This document shows, piece after piece, positions 21,447 to 29,227 of a stretch of DNA of 64,000 nucleotides (position 1 is its first letter; each line of letters opens with the position of its first letter). The notes under the pieces were generated by a model, which searched no databases, was not told the DNA's origin, and saw only the letters and a program-made list of their open reading frames with translations. This DNA is from a virus, in IMG/VR virus record IMGVR_UViG_3300006641_000030, positions 1 through 64,000 of that record; one strand, given 5' to 3'. The translations under genes and the position numbers were made by a program.

Positions 21447-24395
21447 CTAGAACGGGATGTCGTCGTCATCCGCCACAGCCGCTGCGACAGGTGCCGCAGC
21501 AGGAGCGGACCCGTTGGCCTGGCCGAACGAGATGTGGCCGACCTCGCGCATACGCTTGAGCACGTCGATGAAGACCGGAGTCTTGCGGAACGCGCTCTCC
21601 CGCGACTTCTCGATCATGCGCAGCTTGCTCAGCGGCCTGATGATCTCGCTCTTGACCTCCTTCACCTCGAGATCGAACTGGTTCTTGAAGTCGTCCACCC
21701 TGAGGGCCGGGTAGAGCAGCCAGAGCTCGGCCCACTCGGGGTTCTGCTTGACCCACTCCTCGGCGTCGAGGATCGCGGAGTCAGGCACATGCGACCTCGC
21801 CAGCACTGCCTGGCTGAAGCCGGAGTAGTCGAGCGAGCGCTTTTCGTACAGCTGGTCGAGGTGCCCCGCCACGAACTCGACGTGCTCCGGCTTGACGATG
21901 ACGTTGACGCCGTCCTCTGTGCTGAAGACTCTGATCGCTGCGGCGACCGCCAGCTTGGCGAGCTTGATGCGGTGGTTGCCTCCTTCGACGAGCGGGATGC
22001 CGCCCTCCGATGCGTAGCGGGAGCTCTGTTCGGTAGCGAGCTCGAGCACCTTCTTGACCGCGGGCTCGGTGAAGACGATGTTCTCCGACTTGCGACTCCA
22101 GGCCCAGAGGATCAGCAAGCGGCACATGTCGCTCGTGTACTCGTGTGGCACGTGCTCGTGTGTGAACGCGTTGATGAGGTCGATCGAGACCTCGTTCGTC
22201 GCCGCGCTGATGGCGAAGTCGAAGCGAGCGATGTCCTCCGGCCGGCCGATCACCTCCCTGATCACCTCGACCCCGTGCGAGTACTCGCTCATGGCTCTCG
22301 GGTTCCGAGGGTTGGTGATCCAGATCAGCCGCGTGCGGGCCATCGTCCTCTGGATGCCCGCGATCTTGATCATCTCAGCGATGCCGTTCGAGCGGATGCC
22401 GGACATGGCTCCGATCGAGTCGACCGACAGGCCCGAGGCCTCGTCGATCACGAGCAGCCGCCGATCGTTGAGCGGGATCGAGCCCCACATGATCGACCAA
22501 CGTCCGCCAGCTTCCTGACGCAGGCCGCCGATCAGTCCGGCAAAGCTCGTGTTCTCGGCCACGCTCATGGAGCCGAGGCGGTAGTGCTTCACGAGCGCCG
22601 CGATCGTCTCTGACTTCCCCGTCCTCGTATCGCCGAGGATGATGATGTCGCCCCAGGCCTTCGCGACAGGCTTGTCCATGAAGTCGAAGGCGATCACCGA
22701 GTGGTAGCAGAGATCGGCCGAGACGATCAGGTCCTCGCGGCCGTAGATCCGCGTCACGTTGATCGTCAGGTCGTGGGCGATCTCCTCGAACTTGGCGCGC
22801 ACTCCCTCGATGCCGGGCTTGTTGACCTGGAACTTCTTGAGCCGGTCGATCTTGACGTCGTCCAGCTCGAAGCCGTCGATCGAGTCCTGTGCCGGGTCGA
22901 CCTGCTCGACGAAGTGGACAACGTGCTGGCTCTTGGGATGGGGCACAGACGTGCCGCGCATGACGTAGCTCTTGTTGGCCATGATCCCGTGCTCCATGAC
23001 GTACGCCGTGCGGCTCACGTGCTCACGTTCGAGCTGCGAGCTGAAGTCGAGCTCCGGGATCAGCGTGACCTCTTCCACGTTGTGGTAGTCGTCGGACGTC
23101 ACCTCGACCGCTCGACAGCGCGTGTTGATGCCTCGCTTGCGTCGGATGACGTTCTGCTGCACGTCCTCAGGCACCTTGACGAGCTTGATGATGTCGGGGT
23201 CGTCGTCGTGGATGTCGACGACCTGCAGCCCGTTGTTGTTGGCGTTCGAGCAGCCGTTGCACATGTTGCCTTGGTCCATGTAGCAGTCGAAGGTCATCGT
23301 CCTCGGCACCGCATACGGCGCGAGGTCCTTGCCGGCCACCATGACCTTGAGCTCGAGCCTCTTGTAGAGGTAACGGTCCTCTGACGCCTCTGCGAGGTGC
23401 GGCTTGTAGAGCGTCTCGTCCTTGACCCCGACCGGCTTGTGCACCTTGGTCTGCGGCGTGAAGTAGTCAGTCTCGTCGATCAGCCGCTTGAGGTCGTCCC
23501 ACCCCTTGCCTCCGACGACGAAGTAGTCGGTGACGTCTGCGTTCTTGGGTTGGATGATGTCGAGCGTGATCACCTTGACGCGCGTCGCGTGGTCGATCAG
23601 CTCAGTCGCCACCTTCTGCGCAGCCTCGATCCCAGCGGGATCGCGGTCGTAGATGATGATGACGTCCTTCTCAGCGAAGCGCTCGTTCCAGGCGGACTTC
23701 CACGTGCCTGCTCCACCCGTGCCGGTGATCGCTGCCCAGCCCTCGACGCGGTTGTCGCGAAGGACCTGGTTCATGATGACGCAGTCCTTCTCGCCCTCGC
23801 AGAGCACGAGCGTGTCCGCGTCCAGAGACGTGAAAGGCCACAGCCTAACTTGGCCGTGGCCTCTCTTCCAGGAGATGACCTTGTTCTCGCCGGACGCCTT
23901 CGGGTCGTACAGCCTGAAGTTGACGAGCTGCCCCATCTCGTTGCGGATGGGGTAGACGTAGCGCTGGGTCTTCTCGTCCCAGCCGATCTCGAACTCGCGC
24001 ATCGCCTCGTCCGACCAGCCAAAGTCGGTGATCGCAGTCGAGCGCGCCTCGGGATTGTGGGCGAGGTTCTTCTGATAGACCTTCGAGATCGACTCGTCGA
24101 TGATCTTGTCGGGCTCGTCCGCCTTGGTCTTCGGCTGAGCCTTCCCCATGTCGATCCCAGCTTCAGCGATGAACTTCTTAGCCTCAGCTGACGAGCATCC
24201 CTTGATGTGCTTCACGGCCGTGAGCAGGTTCCCGCCCTGCCCAGACGAATGGCAGACCCACAACCCCGTGTCGAGGTTGAGCGAGCACGAGTTATGCTCA
24301 TCCTCGTGATGGAAGCACTTGATCGAGACATCGCCGTGCGAGCCCGGAGGGATCCGGTCTCCCAGCAGCGATCTCAGTAGTTCATTGATAGACAC
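21447..24395 (-). CDS. Primase-helicase fusion: CHC2 zinc finger, TOPRIM, MCM-like AAA+
   Basis: The 982-residue replication protein has a CHC2 zinc finger (Cys/His at about 27-50) and a TOPRIM domain with LCEGEKD and IIYDRDPAG at about 195-265. The AAA+ helicase has Walker A GDTRTGKSE near 585, Walker B LLVIDEAS, and the MCM arginine finger RFDFAIS near 723. A Cys-rich MDQGNMCNGCSN segment sits between. The protein ends DDDDIPF, the acidic tip used by bacterial SSB to recruit partners. The GTG start follows a strong hairpin. MCM helicases are rare in phages; a primase-MCM fusion makes a separate DnaB unnecessary. Confidence 0.88.
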   Translation of the reverse strand: MSINELLRSLLGDRIPPGSHGDVSIKCFHHEDEHNSCSLNLDTGLWVCHSSGQGGNLLTAVKHIKGCSSAEAKKFIAEAGIDMGKAQPKTKADEPDKIIDESISKVYQKNLAHNPEARSTAITDFGWSDEAMREFEIGWDEKTQRYVYPIRNEMGQLVNFRLYDPKASGENKVISWKRGHGQVRLWPFTSLDADTLVLCEGEKDCVIMNQVLRDNRVEGWAAITGTGGAGTWKSAWNERFAEKDVIIIYDRDPAGIEAAQKVATELIDHATRVKVITLDIIQPKNADVTDYFVVGGKGWDDLKRLIDETDYFTPQTKVHKPVGVKDETLYKPHLAEASEDRYLYKRLELKVMVAGKDLAPYAVPRTMTFDCYMDQGNMCNGCSNANNNGLQVVDIHDDDPDIIKLVKVPEDVQQNVIRRKRGINTRCRAVEVTSDDYHNVEEVTLIPELDFSSQLEREHVSRTAYVMEHGIMANKSYVMRGTSVPHPKSQHVVHFVEQVDPAQDSIDGFELDDVKIDRLKKFQVNKPGIEGVRAKFEEIAHDLTINVTRIYGREDLIVSADLCYHSVIAFDFMDKPVAKAWGDIIILGDTRTGKSETIAALVKHYRLGSMSVAENTSFAGLIGGLRQEAGGRWSIMWGSIPLNDRRLLVIDEASGLSVDSIGAMSGIRSNGIAEMIKIAGIQRTMARTRLIWITNPRNPRAMSEYSHGVEVIREVIGRPEDIARFDFAISAATNEVSIDLINAFTHEHVPHEYTSDMCRLLILWAWSRKSENIVFTEPAVKKVLELATEQSSRYASEGGIPLVEGGNHRIKLAKLAVAAAIRVFSTEDGVNVIVKPEHVEFVAGHLDQLYEKRSLDYSGFSQAVLARSHVPDSAILDAEEWVKQNPEWAELWLLYPALRVDDFKNQFDLEVKEVKSEIIRPLSKLRMIEKSRESAFRKTPVFIDVLKRMREVGHISFGQANGSAPAAAPVAAAVADDDDIPF

Positions 24396-24426
24396 AGACG
24401 ACCCCCGTCTCCGAGCAAGGAGACGT

Positions 24427-24450
24427 AGGGGCCGCCTTTCGGCGGCCCCT
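24427..24450 (-). terminator. Strong GC hairpin between the SSB-like and primase-MCM genes
   Basis: A perfect 10-bp GC-rich stem (AGGGGCCGCC with its complement) and a GAAA-type tetraloop lie between the two genes. No U-run follows, so it may be a Rho-assisted terminator, an mRNA-stability element or an attenuator that lowers primase-helicase levels relative to the ssDNA-binding protein. Confidence 0.55.
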
Positions 24451-24456
24451 CATGTC

Positions 24457-25299
24457 TCAGAACGGGATGTCGCTGTCGCCGGTGGCCGAGGAGCTCTCGG
24501 ACGCGGGATCGGAGTCGTCGACCGTGATGCGCTGGCCGGCGTCCCTCGCCTCCTTGAGCTGGGCAGCAGCGCGTGCCGCTCCCACCATCTCGTCCATCGT
24601 GGCCGGCCGACCCTTCTTGATCTCCCAGATCTGGAAGGCCTGGCCCGCCTTGTTGACGTCGTCCTTGGACGTCAGCTCGATGATGTTCGACCACGGGTAC
24701 TTCATGTTGAGGATCAGCGCGTTGAGCCGCTTCGCGACCTTGACGCTGGTGCGCTTCATGAGGACGCCGGCGGGCAGCTGCCCGTCGATGCCTCCCTCGT
24801 CGCCGATGATGTAGCCCAGGTAGTTGTACTGCTCCTGGCAGCCCGCGCCGAAGACGGCCTTCGGGCACGCGCGGCAGGAACCGCCACCGTGAGGGCCCTT
24901 CTGGGTGAGGAGCTGGCCGTACGGCACGCCGCCGTCGCGCTCGACCTCCTCTTCGGTGGGCGTGCCCCAGCCGTCAAGGGCGTTGTCGGACGAGCACACC
25001 GGAGGACCACCGAGGTCCTCGCGATCGCCCCAGTACGTCCTCGTCTTGAAGGTCGTGATGATGAGGAACTGCACCGTCTTGAACGCCTCGCCTGACAACG
25101 TGTGGTAGATCTCACCCTTGCGGGCGTCTCCCACGTCGGACGACGTTGCCTGGACGAGCTTGAGCGCGGGGAGGGTGATGTCCTCCCGCATGTCGATGCC
25201 CGACTTGGCATCGCGAGACAGCTCGTCCATGTAGGCCTGCTGCTCGGCTGTCAGCTCGAGCTCGGCTCCTTCCGGTACGGCGACTTCCTTGCCGGTCAT
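24457..25299 (-). CDS. Putative single-stranded DNA-binding protein with SSB-like acidic tip
   Basis: The 280-residue protein has a beta-rich core, including ITLPALKLVQATSSDVGD and strands around a four-Cys patch (SCRACPKAVFGAGC), then an acidic Ser-rich tail that ends GDSDIPF. This tip matches bacterial SSB and the C-terminus of the primase-MCM protein downstream. The architecture fits phage-type ssDNA-binding proteins. The Cys patch may be a zinc site. Identity rests on the tail and the neighbours; a recombination mediator is the main alternative. Confidence 0.65.
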   Translation of the reverse strand: MTGKEVAVPEGAELELTAEQQAYMDELSRDAKSGIDMREDITLPALKLVQATSSDVGDARKGEIYHTLSGEAFKTVQFLIITTFKTRTYWGDREDLGGPPVCSSDNALDGWGTPTEEEVERDGGVPYGQLLTQKGPHGGGSCRACPKAVFGAGCQEQYNYLGYIIGDEGGIDGQLPAGVLMKRTSVKVAKRLNALILNMKYPWSNIIELTSKDDVNKAGQAFQIWEIKKGRPATMDEMVGAARAAAQLKEARDAGQRITVDDSDPASESSSATGDSDIPF

Positions 25300-25748
25300 C
25301 AGTCCTCGACCTCCCTTTCCATCCCCTCGGGGGCTACCCGCGACGGCGTGTACGTGATCGTGTTGGACGTGAGCAGCTCGATCCCGGCGGGCAGGTCCTT
25401 GCCGGCGTTCTCGCGCTCGCGCGTGAGCTTGTTGATCTCAGCCTTGCGGAACTCGATCTTGGTCATCGCTCCTCGAAGGCCAAGATCGTCCAGCTCACGC
25501 ATCAGCGACTCCGGGTCCTTGATGAGAGCGATCTGACGAGTGCCGCGAGTGATGCGGCCGAGCGTGTGGTGCACCGTCTTCAGATCCTCGGACTCCAGGA
25601 ACGTCCAAAGCGCTTGCTCCTGTTCTCTCCATGTCCGTTTCGCTTCATCTGCCTCAGCCTGGAGATGCTCGTACCTGCGTCTCTTGGAGACGTAGTTTCT
25701 GATCTCGTTGTCGAGGCTCGGCGAAACGGCGCTATGCTGCTGTTGCAA
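25299..25748 (-). CDS. Coiled-coil hypothetical protein, 149 aa
   Basis: The TTG at 25748 has GAGGAG seven bases upstream and overlaps the end of the HTH gene by 17 bases. The N-terminal half is a basic coiled coil (RRRYEHLQAEADEAKRTW); the rest has helix-strand segments typical of Gp157/Gam-like proteins. It is translated just before the SSB-like gene (adjacent stop and start), so a role in DNA end or ssDNA handling is conceivable. No motif proves it. Confidence 0.6.
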   Translation of the reverse strand: MQQQHSAVSPSLDNEIRNYVSKRRRYEHLQAEADEAKRTWREQEQALWTFLESEDLKTVHHTLGRITRGTRQIALIKDPESLMRELDDLGLRGAMTKIEFRKAEINKLTRERENAGKDLPAGIELLTSNTITYTPSRVAPEGMEREVED

Positions 25749-25968
25749 GCCGATTCTCCTCTTCTGCGTCGAGCGCCTTCTCAAGGCGATCGATGGTTGT
25801 CAGCGTTGGGATGTCTCCCTCGATCACGCGACGGATCGTGCGATAGCTCACCTCCTGGTCGATGTCGCGAGTGTGCTGGGCCCAGCGCGCGGCACTGATC
25901 TTCAGCGCGATGAACCGGCGCATCAGCGCTTCGGTTCGCTCGACGCGCGAGCGCAAGTCTTGGGTCAC
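25732..25968 (-). CDS. Small XRE-type helix-turn-helix protein
   Basis: The 78-residue protein contains SYRTIRRVIEGDIPTLTTIDRLEKAL, the recognition and following helices of an XRE/Cro-like fold, preceded by two basic helices. It is likely a DNA-binding regulator. The GTG start has GGAAAGG upstream, and promoter P5 lies about 35 bases above it, making it the first gene of the replication transcript. It is the best visible candidate for a protein that could bind the 34-bp dyads. Confidence 0.7.
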   Translation of the reverse strand: MTQDLRSRVERTEALMRRFIALKISAARWAQHTRDIDQEVSYRTIRRVIEGDIPTLTTIDRLEKALDAEEENRLATAA

Positions 25969-26002
25969 GGTACGCAGCCTTTCCTTCGAGTTGTACTAGT
26001 GT

Positions 26003-26031
26003 ATTGTAACATTTTGCGGAGGAAGAAGATA
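26003..26031 (-). promoter_or_regulatory. Promoter P5 for the replication operon
   Basis: On the minus strand there is -10 TACAAT, a 17-bp spacer and a weak -35 TATCTT. The upstream block reads AAAATGTTACAATAC, a slightly diverged form of the other promoters. It drives the HTH gene. Confidence 0.6.
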
Positions 26032-26076
26032 CCTAGCAGCCCGAGTTTTATTCGAGCCGCTCTCGTGTAGTTTACT

Positions 26077-26502
26077 TTAGTTCACAGGCCACACGTAGGG
26101 CAGATCGTCGGGCACGTCCGGCCAGAACTGACGGTAGTGGTCGGGCATCTTGCGCAGCAGGTTGCTCTTGTGGCTCAGGTGGAACGCGGGATCGCCCATC
26201 CACGGCGGCATCGGGTCCATGAGGCGATCGACGTCGAACACGAGCTCGTAGGCACAGATCTTCTCGTCGCACGTGTCCTTGTAGCCGCGCTCTTTCCACT
26301 CCTGGCAGATCTCGTGGCCGTAGTCGATCAGCTTGCCCTCGTACCCGCGCCACATCTTCGCGGCTGGGTGGTTGACCCAGCCCTTACCTGTGTCGAAGGC
26401 CTTCAGCAGCTGAAGAACCTCGACTCGCTGCTTGCCGAGACGCTGGCGGTCGAGACAGCGCGACGTCTGCACGAAGTCGTCGTACGGGAGGAACGTCTGC
26501 AT
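26077..26502 (-). CDS. MSMEG_6728-type protein (pyrimidine-dimer DNA glycosylase-like)
   Basis: The protein opens with MQTFLPYDDFVQTSRCLDRQRLGKQRVE, split here as the TFLPY and DRQRLGKQR blocks, then HPAAKMWRGYE. These are the signatures of MSMEG_6728-family proteins, distantly related to T4 endonuclease V. The ATG at 26502 has AGGTGA just upstream. It lies about 20 bases below the second 34-bp dyad and ends above promoter P5. A DNA-repair role on dimers or modified pyrimidines is inferred. Confidence 0.75.
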   Translation of the reverse strand: MQTFLPYDDFVQTSRCLDRQRLGKQRVEVLQLLKAFDTGKGWVNHPAAKMWRGYEGKLIDYGHEICQEWKERGYKDTCDEKICAYELVFDVDRLMDPMPPWMGDPAFHLSHKSNLLRKMPDHYRQFWPDVPDDLPYVWPVN

Positions 26503-26520
26503 GATCACCTCGCTTTCGAG

Positions 26521-26554
26521 ATAATGGTTACGGGAATATACCCGACTGAGTTAT
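26521..26554. promoter_or_regulatory. 34-bp dyad element, copy 2
   Basis: ATAA-N10-AATATA-N10-TTAT with inner CGGG/CCCG arms at 26531-26544. The outer TTAT arm includes the TAA stop of the helicase gene. This copy has complete outer arms on both sides. Confidence 0.7.
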
Positions 26555-28263
26555 GCCTCGTCGGGCTCGTTCGCGTCGTTCGTGCTGAGCGGCACCTCCG
26601 ACTCGTCTCGCTTACCCAACACCGCCTCGATGATGTCCCTCTTGGTCTTCAGCTTTGGCAAGATGCCGCTGAAGTCGATGGTGTCGTCGGCGACGATCGC
26701 GTAGACGAACGTGGTGCGCGTCTGGCCGCGGCGGTAGACGCGGGCCCAGGCCTGATCGTTGTCGGCCGGAGTCCAGAGCAGGTCGAGGAAGAAGAAGTAG
26801 CGCGCTCCCACGAGCGTGAGCCCCTCGCCTCCAGTCTGCGTGGTCGCGATGAAGAGCCGCCACTTGGGGTCGGTGTTGAACGCGACGCAGGCATCGTCTC
26901 TGGTGGCGAACTTCTTGTAGCCGTCAGAGGGGTCCCACGATCCGACGCCTTGCCCAGTCAGGACGATGTGCGGCTCGCCCGCCTGCTTGAGGCGCTCATG
27001 CAGCTCCATCGTGAGCGTGCGGAACTGAGACATGACGACGATCTTCTCGCCCTCGGCCTCCTCCATCTTCTCGAACAGGAGGTCCAGCTTGGCGGAGTCC
27101 TTGTGCTCGTCGCTGAAGATGCCCAGCGAGCCCGCGATCTGCTTGAGCCTCAGGAACTGCGTCATCCAGTTGGGCGCCTTGATGATGTCGCCCACGTCGC
27201 TGTCGGTGCGCTCGATCTCGGCGACGAGCTCCTCCTGCATCTGCGTGTACGCCTTGCGCTGCCGGTCTCCGAGCGTGACGCGCAGCAGCTTCGGACCGAC
27301 GAGCGTCGGCCGATCGTGCCAAGCCTCGTCGATCGTGCGGCCCATCTGGATCGTGGTCAGGACCTCGCGCAGCTCGTCCTCGTTCTTGGTGCCGACGATC
27401 TGCTTGTGGCCCCAGAAGTCTTCCTGGAGCATGACGTACTGGTCCATGAACTTCCAGTAGCTCGAGAACCGCGCGCGGTCGAGCCAGTGCAGCTGTGACC
27501 AGAGCTCGGGCACGTGGTTCTTGATCGGCGTGCCCGACAGCAGGAACTTCACCTTGGAGTCGAGCTTGTGCATCGCCTTCGACTGCTTCGCGTCCTTGTT
27601 CTTCATGCGATGCGACTCGTCACCGACGATGGCACCGAACGGCTTGGCCAGGAGCGCAGCCTCGCGCCTCCAGAGCTTCTCCCAGTTGATGATGAACCAG
27701 CCCTCGTCGGCCTCGAGCTCACGCCCGCTGTTGACGACCGCGACAGGCAGCGTCTCGGGGTACCACGTCGCGATCTCCCGCATCCACGTGTACCGCATCG
27801 AGTTGGGGCAGACGATCAGGAAGCGCCGATTCTCGAGCTCGCCTCTCAGATCGAGCTCACGGATGGACGCGATCGTCTCGATCGTCTTGCCCAAGCCCAT
27901 CTGGTCGCTGTTGAGGCAGCGCTTGGCCTCGGTCATGAAGGCGACCATCGTCTTCTGGTAGGGGTAGAGCTTGAGTGAGTGCTCGTACAGCAGCTGGTCG
28001 AGCTCGCCTGATCGCGCCAGCTTGATGCGGTCGGCGCGCTTCTTGGCCGCGTCGTACCAGTCGGACAGGCTCGGGTCGATCGTCAGGTCGTCGAACATGC
28101 GCACGAGGTAGTCCACCGTGAGCGTGTCGAGCGGGAACTTCCACTCGCGCTTCCCCTTGTCCCACTCGTAGCCGGGGATCTGCTTCACGCGGTCGATGAC
28201 CCCGCGGTCGTACGGGAACCCGACTCTGATCGCGTTGCGCACCCTGCGCGCTTCAACCGGCAT
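26551..28263 (-). CDS. SNF2-family DNA helicase with HARP-like N-terminus
   Basis: The 570-residue SF2 ATPase has an N-terminal HARP-like domain (residues about 10-50). Walker A QMGLGKT lies near 121-127, DESH near 216, and the C-terminal motifs QTGGEGL and RRGQT. HARP/SMARCAL1 helicases anneal or remodel forked DNA, so fork repair or recombination is likely. The ATG lies inside the end of the HNH-like gene (11-base overlap). Its stop is part of dyad copy 2. Confidence 0.85.
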   Translation of the reverse strand: MPVEARRVRNAIRVGFPYDRGVIDRVKQIPGYEWDKGKREWKFPLDTLTVDYLVRMFDDLTIDPSLSDWYDAAKKRADRIKLARSGELDQLLYEHSLKLYPYQKTMVAFMTEAKRCLNSDQMGLGKTIETIASIRELDLRGELENRRFLIVCPNSMRYTWMREIATWYPETLPVAVVNSGRELEADEGWFIINWEKLWRREAALLAKPFGAIVGDESHRMKNKDAKQSKAMHKLDSKVKFLLSGTPIKNHVPELWSQLHWLDRARFSSYWKFMDQYVMLQEDFWGHKQIVGTKNEDELREVLTTIQMGRTIDEAWHDRPTLVGPKLLRVTLGDRQRKAYTQMQEELVAEIERTDSDVGDIIKAPNWMTQFLRLKQIAGSLGIFSDEHKDSAKLDLLFEKMEEAEGEKIVVMSQFRTLTMELHERLKQAGEPHIVLTGQGVGSWDPSDGYKKFATRDDACVAFNTDPKWRLFIATTQTGGEGLTLVGARYFFFLDLLWTPADNDQAWARVYRRGQTRTTFVYAIVADDTIDFSGILPKLKTKRDIIEAVLGKRDESEVPLSTNDANEPDEA

Positions 28264-28933
28264 TGTACTCCTTCCCAGTACCGCCGACCAGCGACATGGG
28301 GTCGACGCCTTCGAGCAGGTCTCCAGACTGCGGCTCGTTGACGATGTCCGACGCGCTGAAGTACGTCCCTCGCAGCCCGATCATGCTCAGGCCGCCCTGA
28401 GCGACCATCTCGCGGCAGAACGCGCAGAGCGTGATGAGGTTCTCGCCGGACGGGGCATCTCTGTTGATCTGCGTGACCATGACGCCATCCTCGGAGCGGT
28501 AGCGCACCTTCCAGCGTCCGCGCTTCTTGTTGAAGCTGCTCTCGTGCGACGGCGAGTGGCATCCCCGACATCGCCGCTGATCCCGTTCCCAGATCTCGCG
28601 CCTCAGGCCCTCGTCGATGTCCGCCGTGGCCGGAGGAGGCGGGATGCTCTCGTGGACGCGCTCGGGCGGCACGGCGCCCGCTTTCAAGGTCTCGCGAAGA
28701 GCCTTGCCCTCCTTGCGCGAACGCGAGATCTTGGCCTTGGTCTCGTCGCTGACCTTGTACCCGACTGGACGGCCTGGGCCTCGCGGGCGCTTGGCGATCT
28801 CAGCTTCGAGCGAGTCCACCATCTCGTCGACGACGTCTTTGGGATGCTGCCTGCGCGCCTTCGGGTTGTTCTTCCACCAGTTGAGCTGGTTGCGCAGCTC
28901 GGTGATCGTCTTGTGCTCGTGGCCAGTCGTCAT
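28253..28933 (-). CDS. HNH-like zinc protein lacking catalytic histidines
   Basis: The 226-residue protein has a basic helical N-terminus, then REIWERDQRRCRGC and NLITLCAFCRE, the paired CxxC and Asn of an HNH/treble-clef nuclease. The two His expected at the DH and CH positions read Gln-Ile and Cys-Arg, so cleavage activity is doubtful; it may be a DNA-binding relic. The ATG overlaps the stop upstream (ATGA). It precedes the HARP helicase with an overlap, suggesting a joint DNA role. Confidence 0.7.
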   Translation of the reverse strand: MTTGHEHKTITELRNQLNWWKNNPKARRQHPKDVVDEMVDSLEAEIAKRPRGPGRPVGYKVSDETKAKISRSRKEGKALRETLKAGAVPPERVHESIPPPPATADIDEGLRREIWERDQRRCRGCHSPSHESSFNKKRGRWKVRYRSEDGVMVTQINRDAPSGENLITLCAFCREMVAQGGLSMIGLRGTYFSASDIVNEPQSGDLLEGVDPMSLVGGTGKEYNAG

Positions 28934-29136
28934 AGCAGCTTCCCAGCCGTGAGCCGGACGACTTTCTTCACGGGACGCGTCTCGGAGATCGACGCCCTGC
29001 AGACGCCGCAGATGACCCCGGTGACCTGGCTTGAGTGGTGGTGGCACTCGATCAGAGACGTCCCGTTCGGGTAGTCCTTGATGACGACGATCCCAGGCGT
29101 GGACGCCGGGAGATCTTCGATGTTGTCGTTAGCCAT
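28930..29136 (-). CDS. Small zinc-binding protein, 68 aa
   Basis: One compact CHHH-N10-CGVC cluster around residues 30-46 suggests a zinc finger; the C-terminus is basic. The start follows two bases after the stop of the tiny membrane ORF and the stop overlaps the HNH-like gene (ATGA). No named family is recognised. Confidence 0.6.
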   Translation of the reverse strand: MANDNIEDLPASTPGIVVIKDYPNGTSLIECHHHSSQVTGVICGVCRASISETRPVKKVVRLTAGKLL

Positions 29137-29220
29137 TCACCCTCCCAGTATGCGGTAGACGACGAAAGCGAGCATAAGAAAAGCCGCGGCGATGAACGCC
29201 GCGGTCGCGCGAGTCCCCAT
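29137..29220 (-). CDS. Possible 27-residue membrane peptide
   Basis: An ATG frame encodes a short peptide that is almost entirely one hydrophobic helix with Arg near both ends. It fits exactly between the glycosyltransferase stop and the next start. The ribosome-binding site is weak. The DNA also contains an 8-bp inverted repeat (CCGCGGCG-N5-CGCCGCGG), so this interval could be a structured spacer instead of a gene. Confidence 0.4.
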   Translation of the reverse strand: MGTRATAAFIAAAFLMLAFVVYRILGG

Positions 29221-29227
29221 CGGGGTG

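Noticed and set aside
29160-29200. Inverted repeat CCGCGGCG-N5-CGCCGCGG as a terminator
   Set aside because: It lies within an Ala-rich coding frame of a possible membrane peptide, where GCC/GCG codons produce such symmetry, and no U-run follows.
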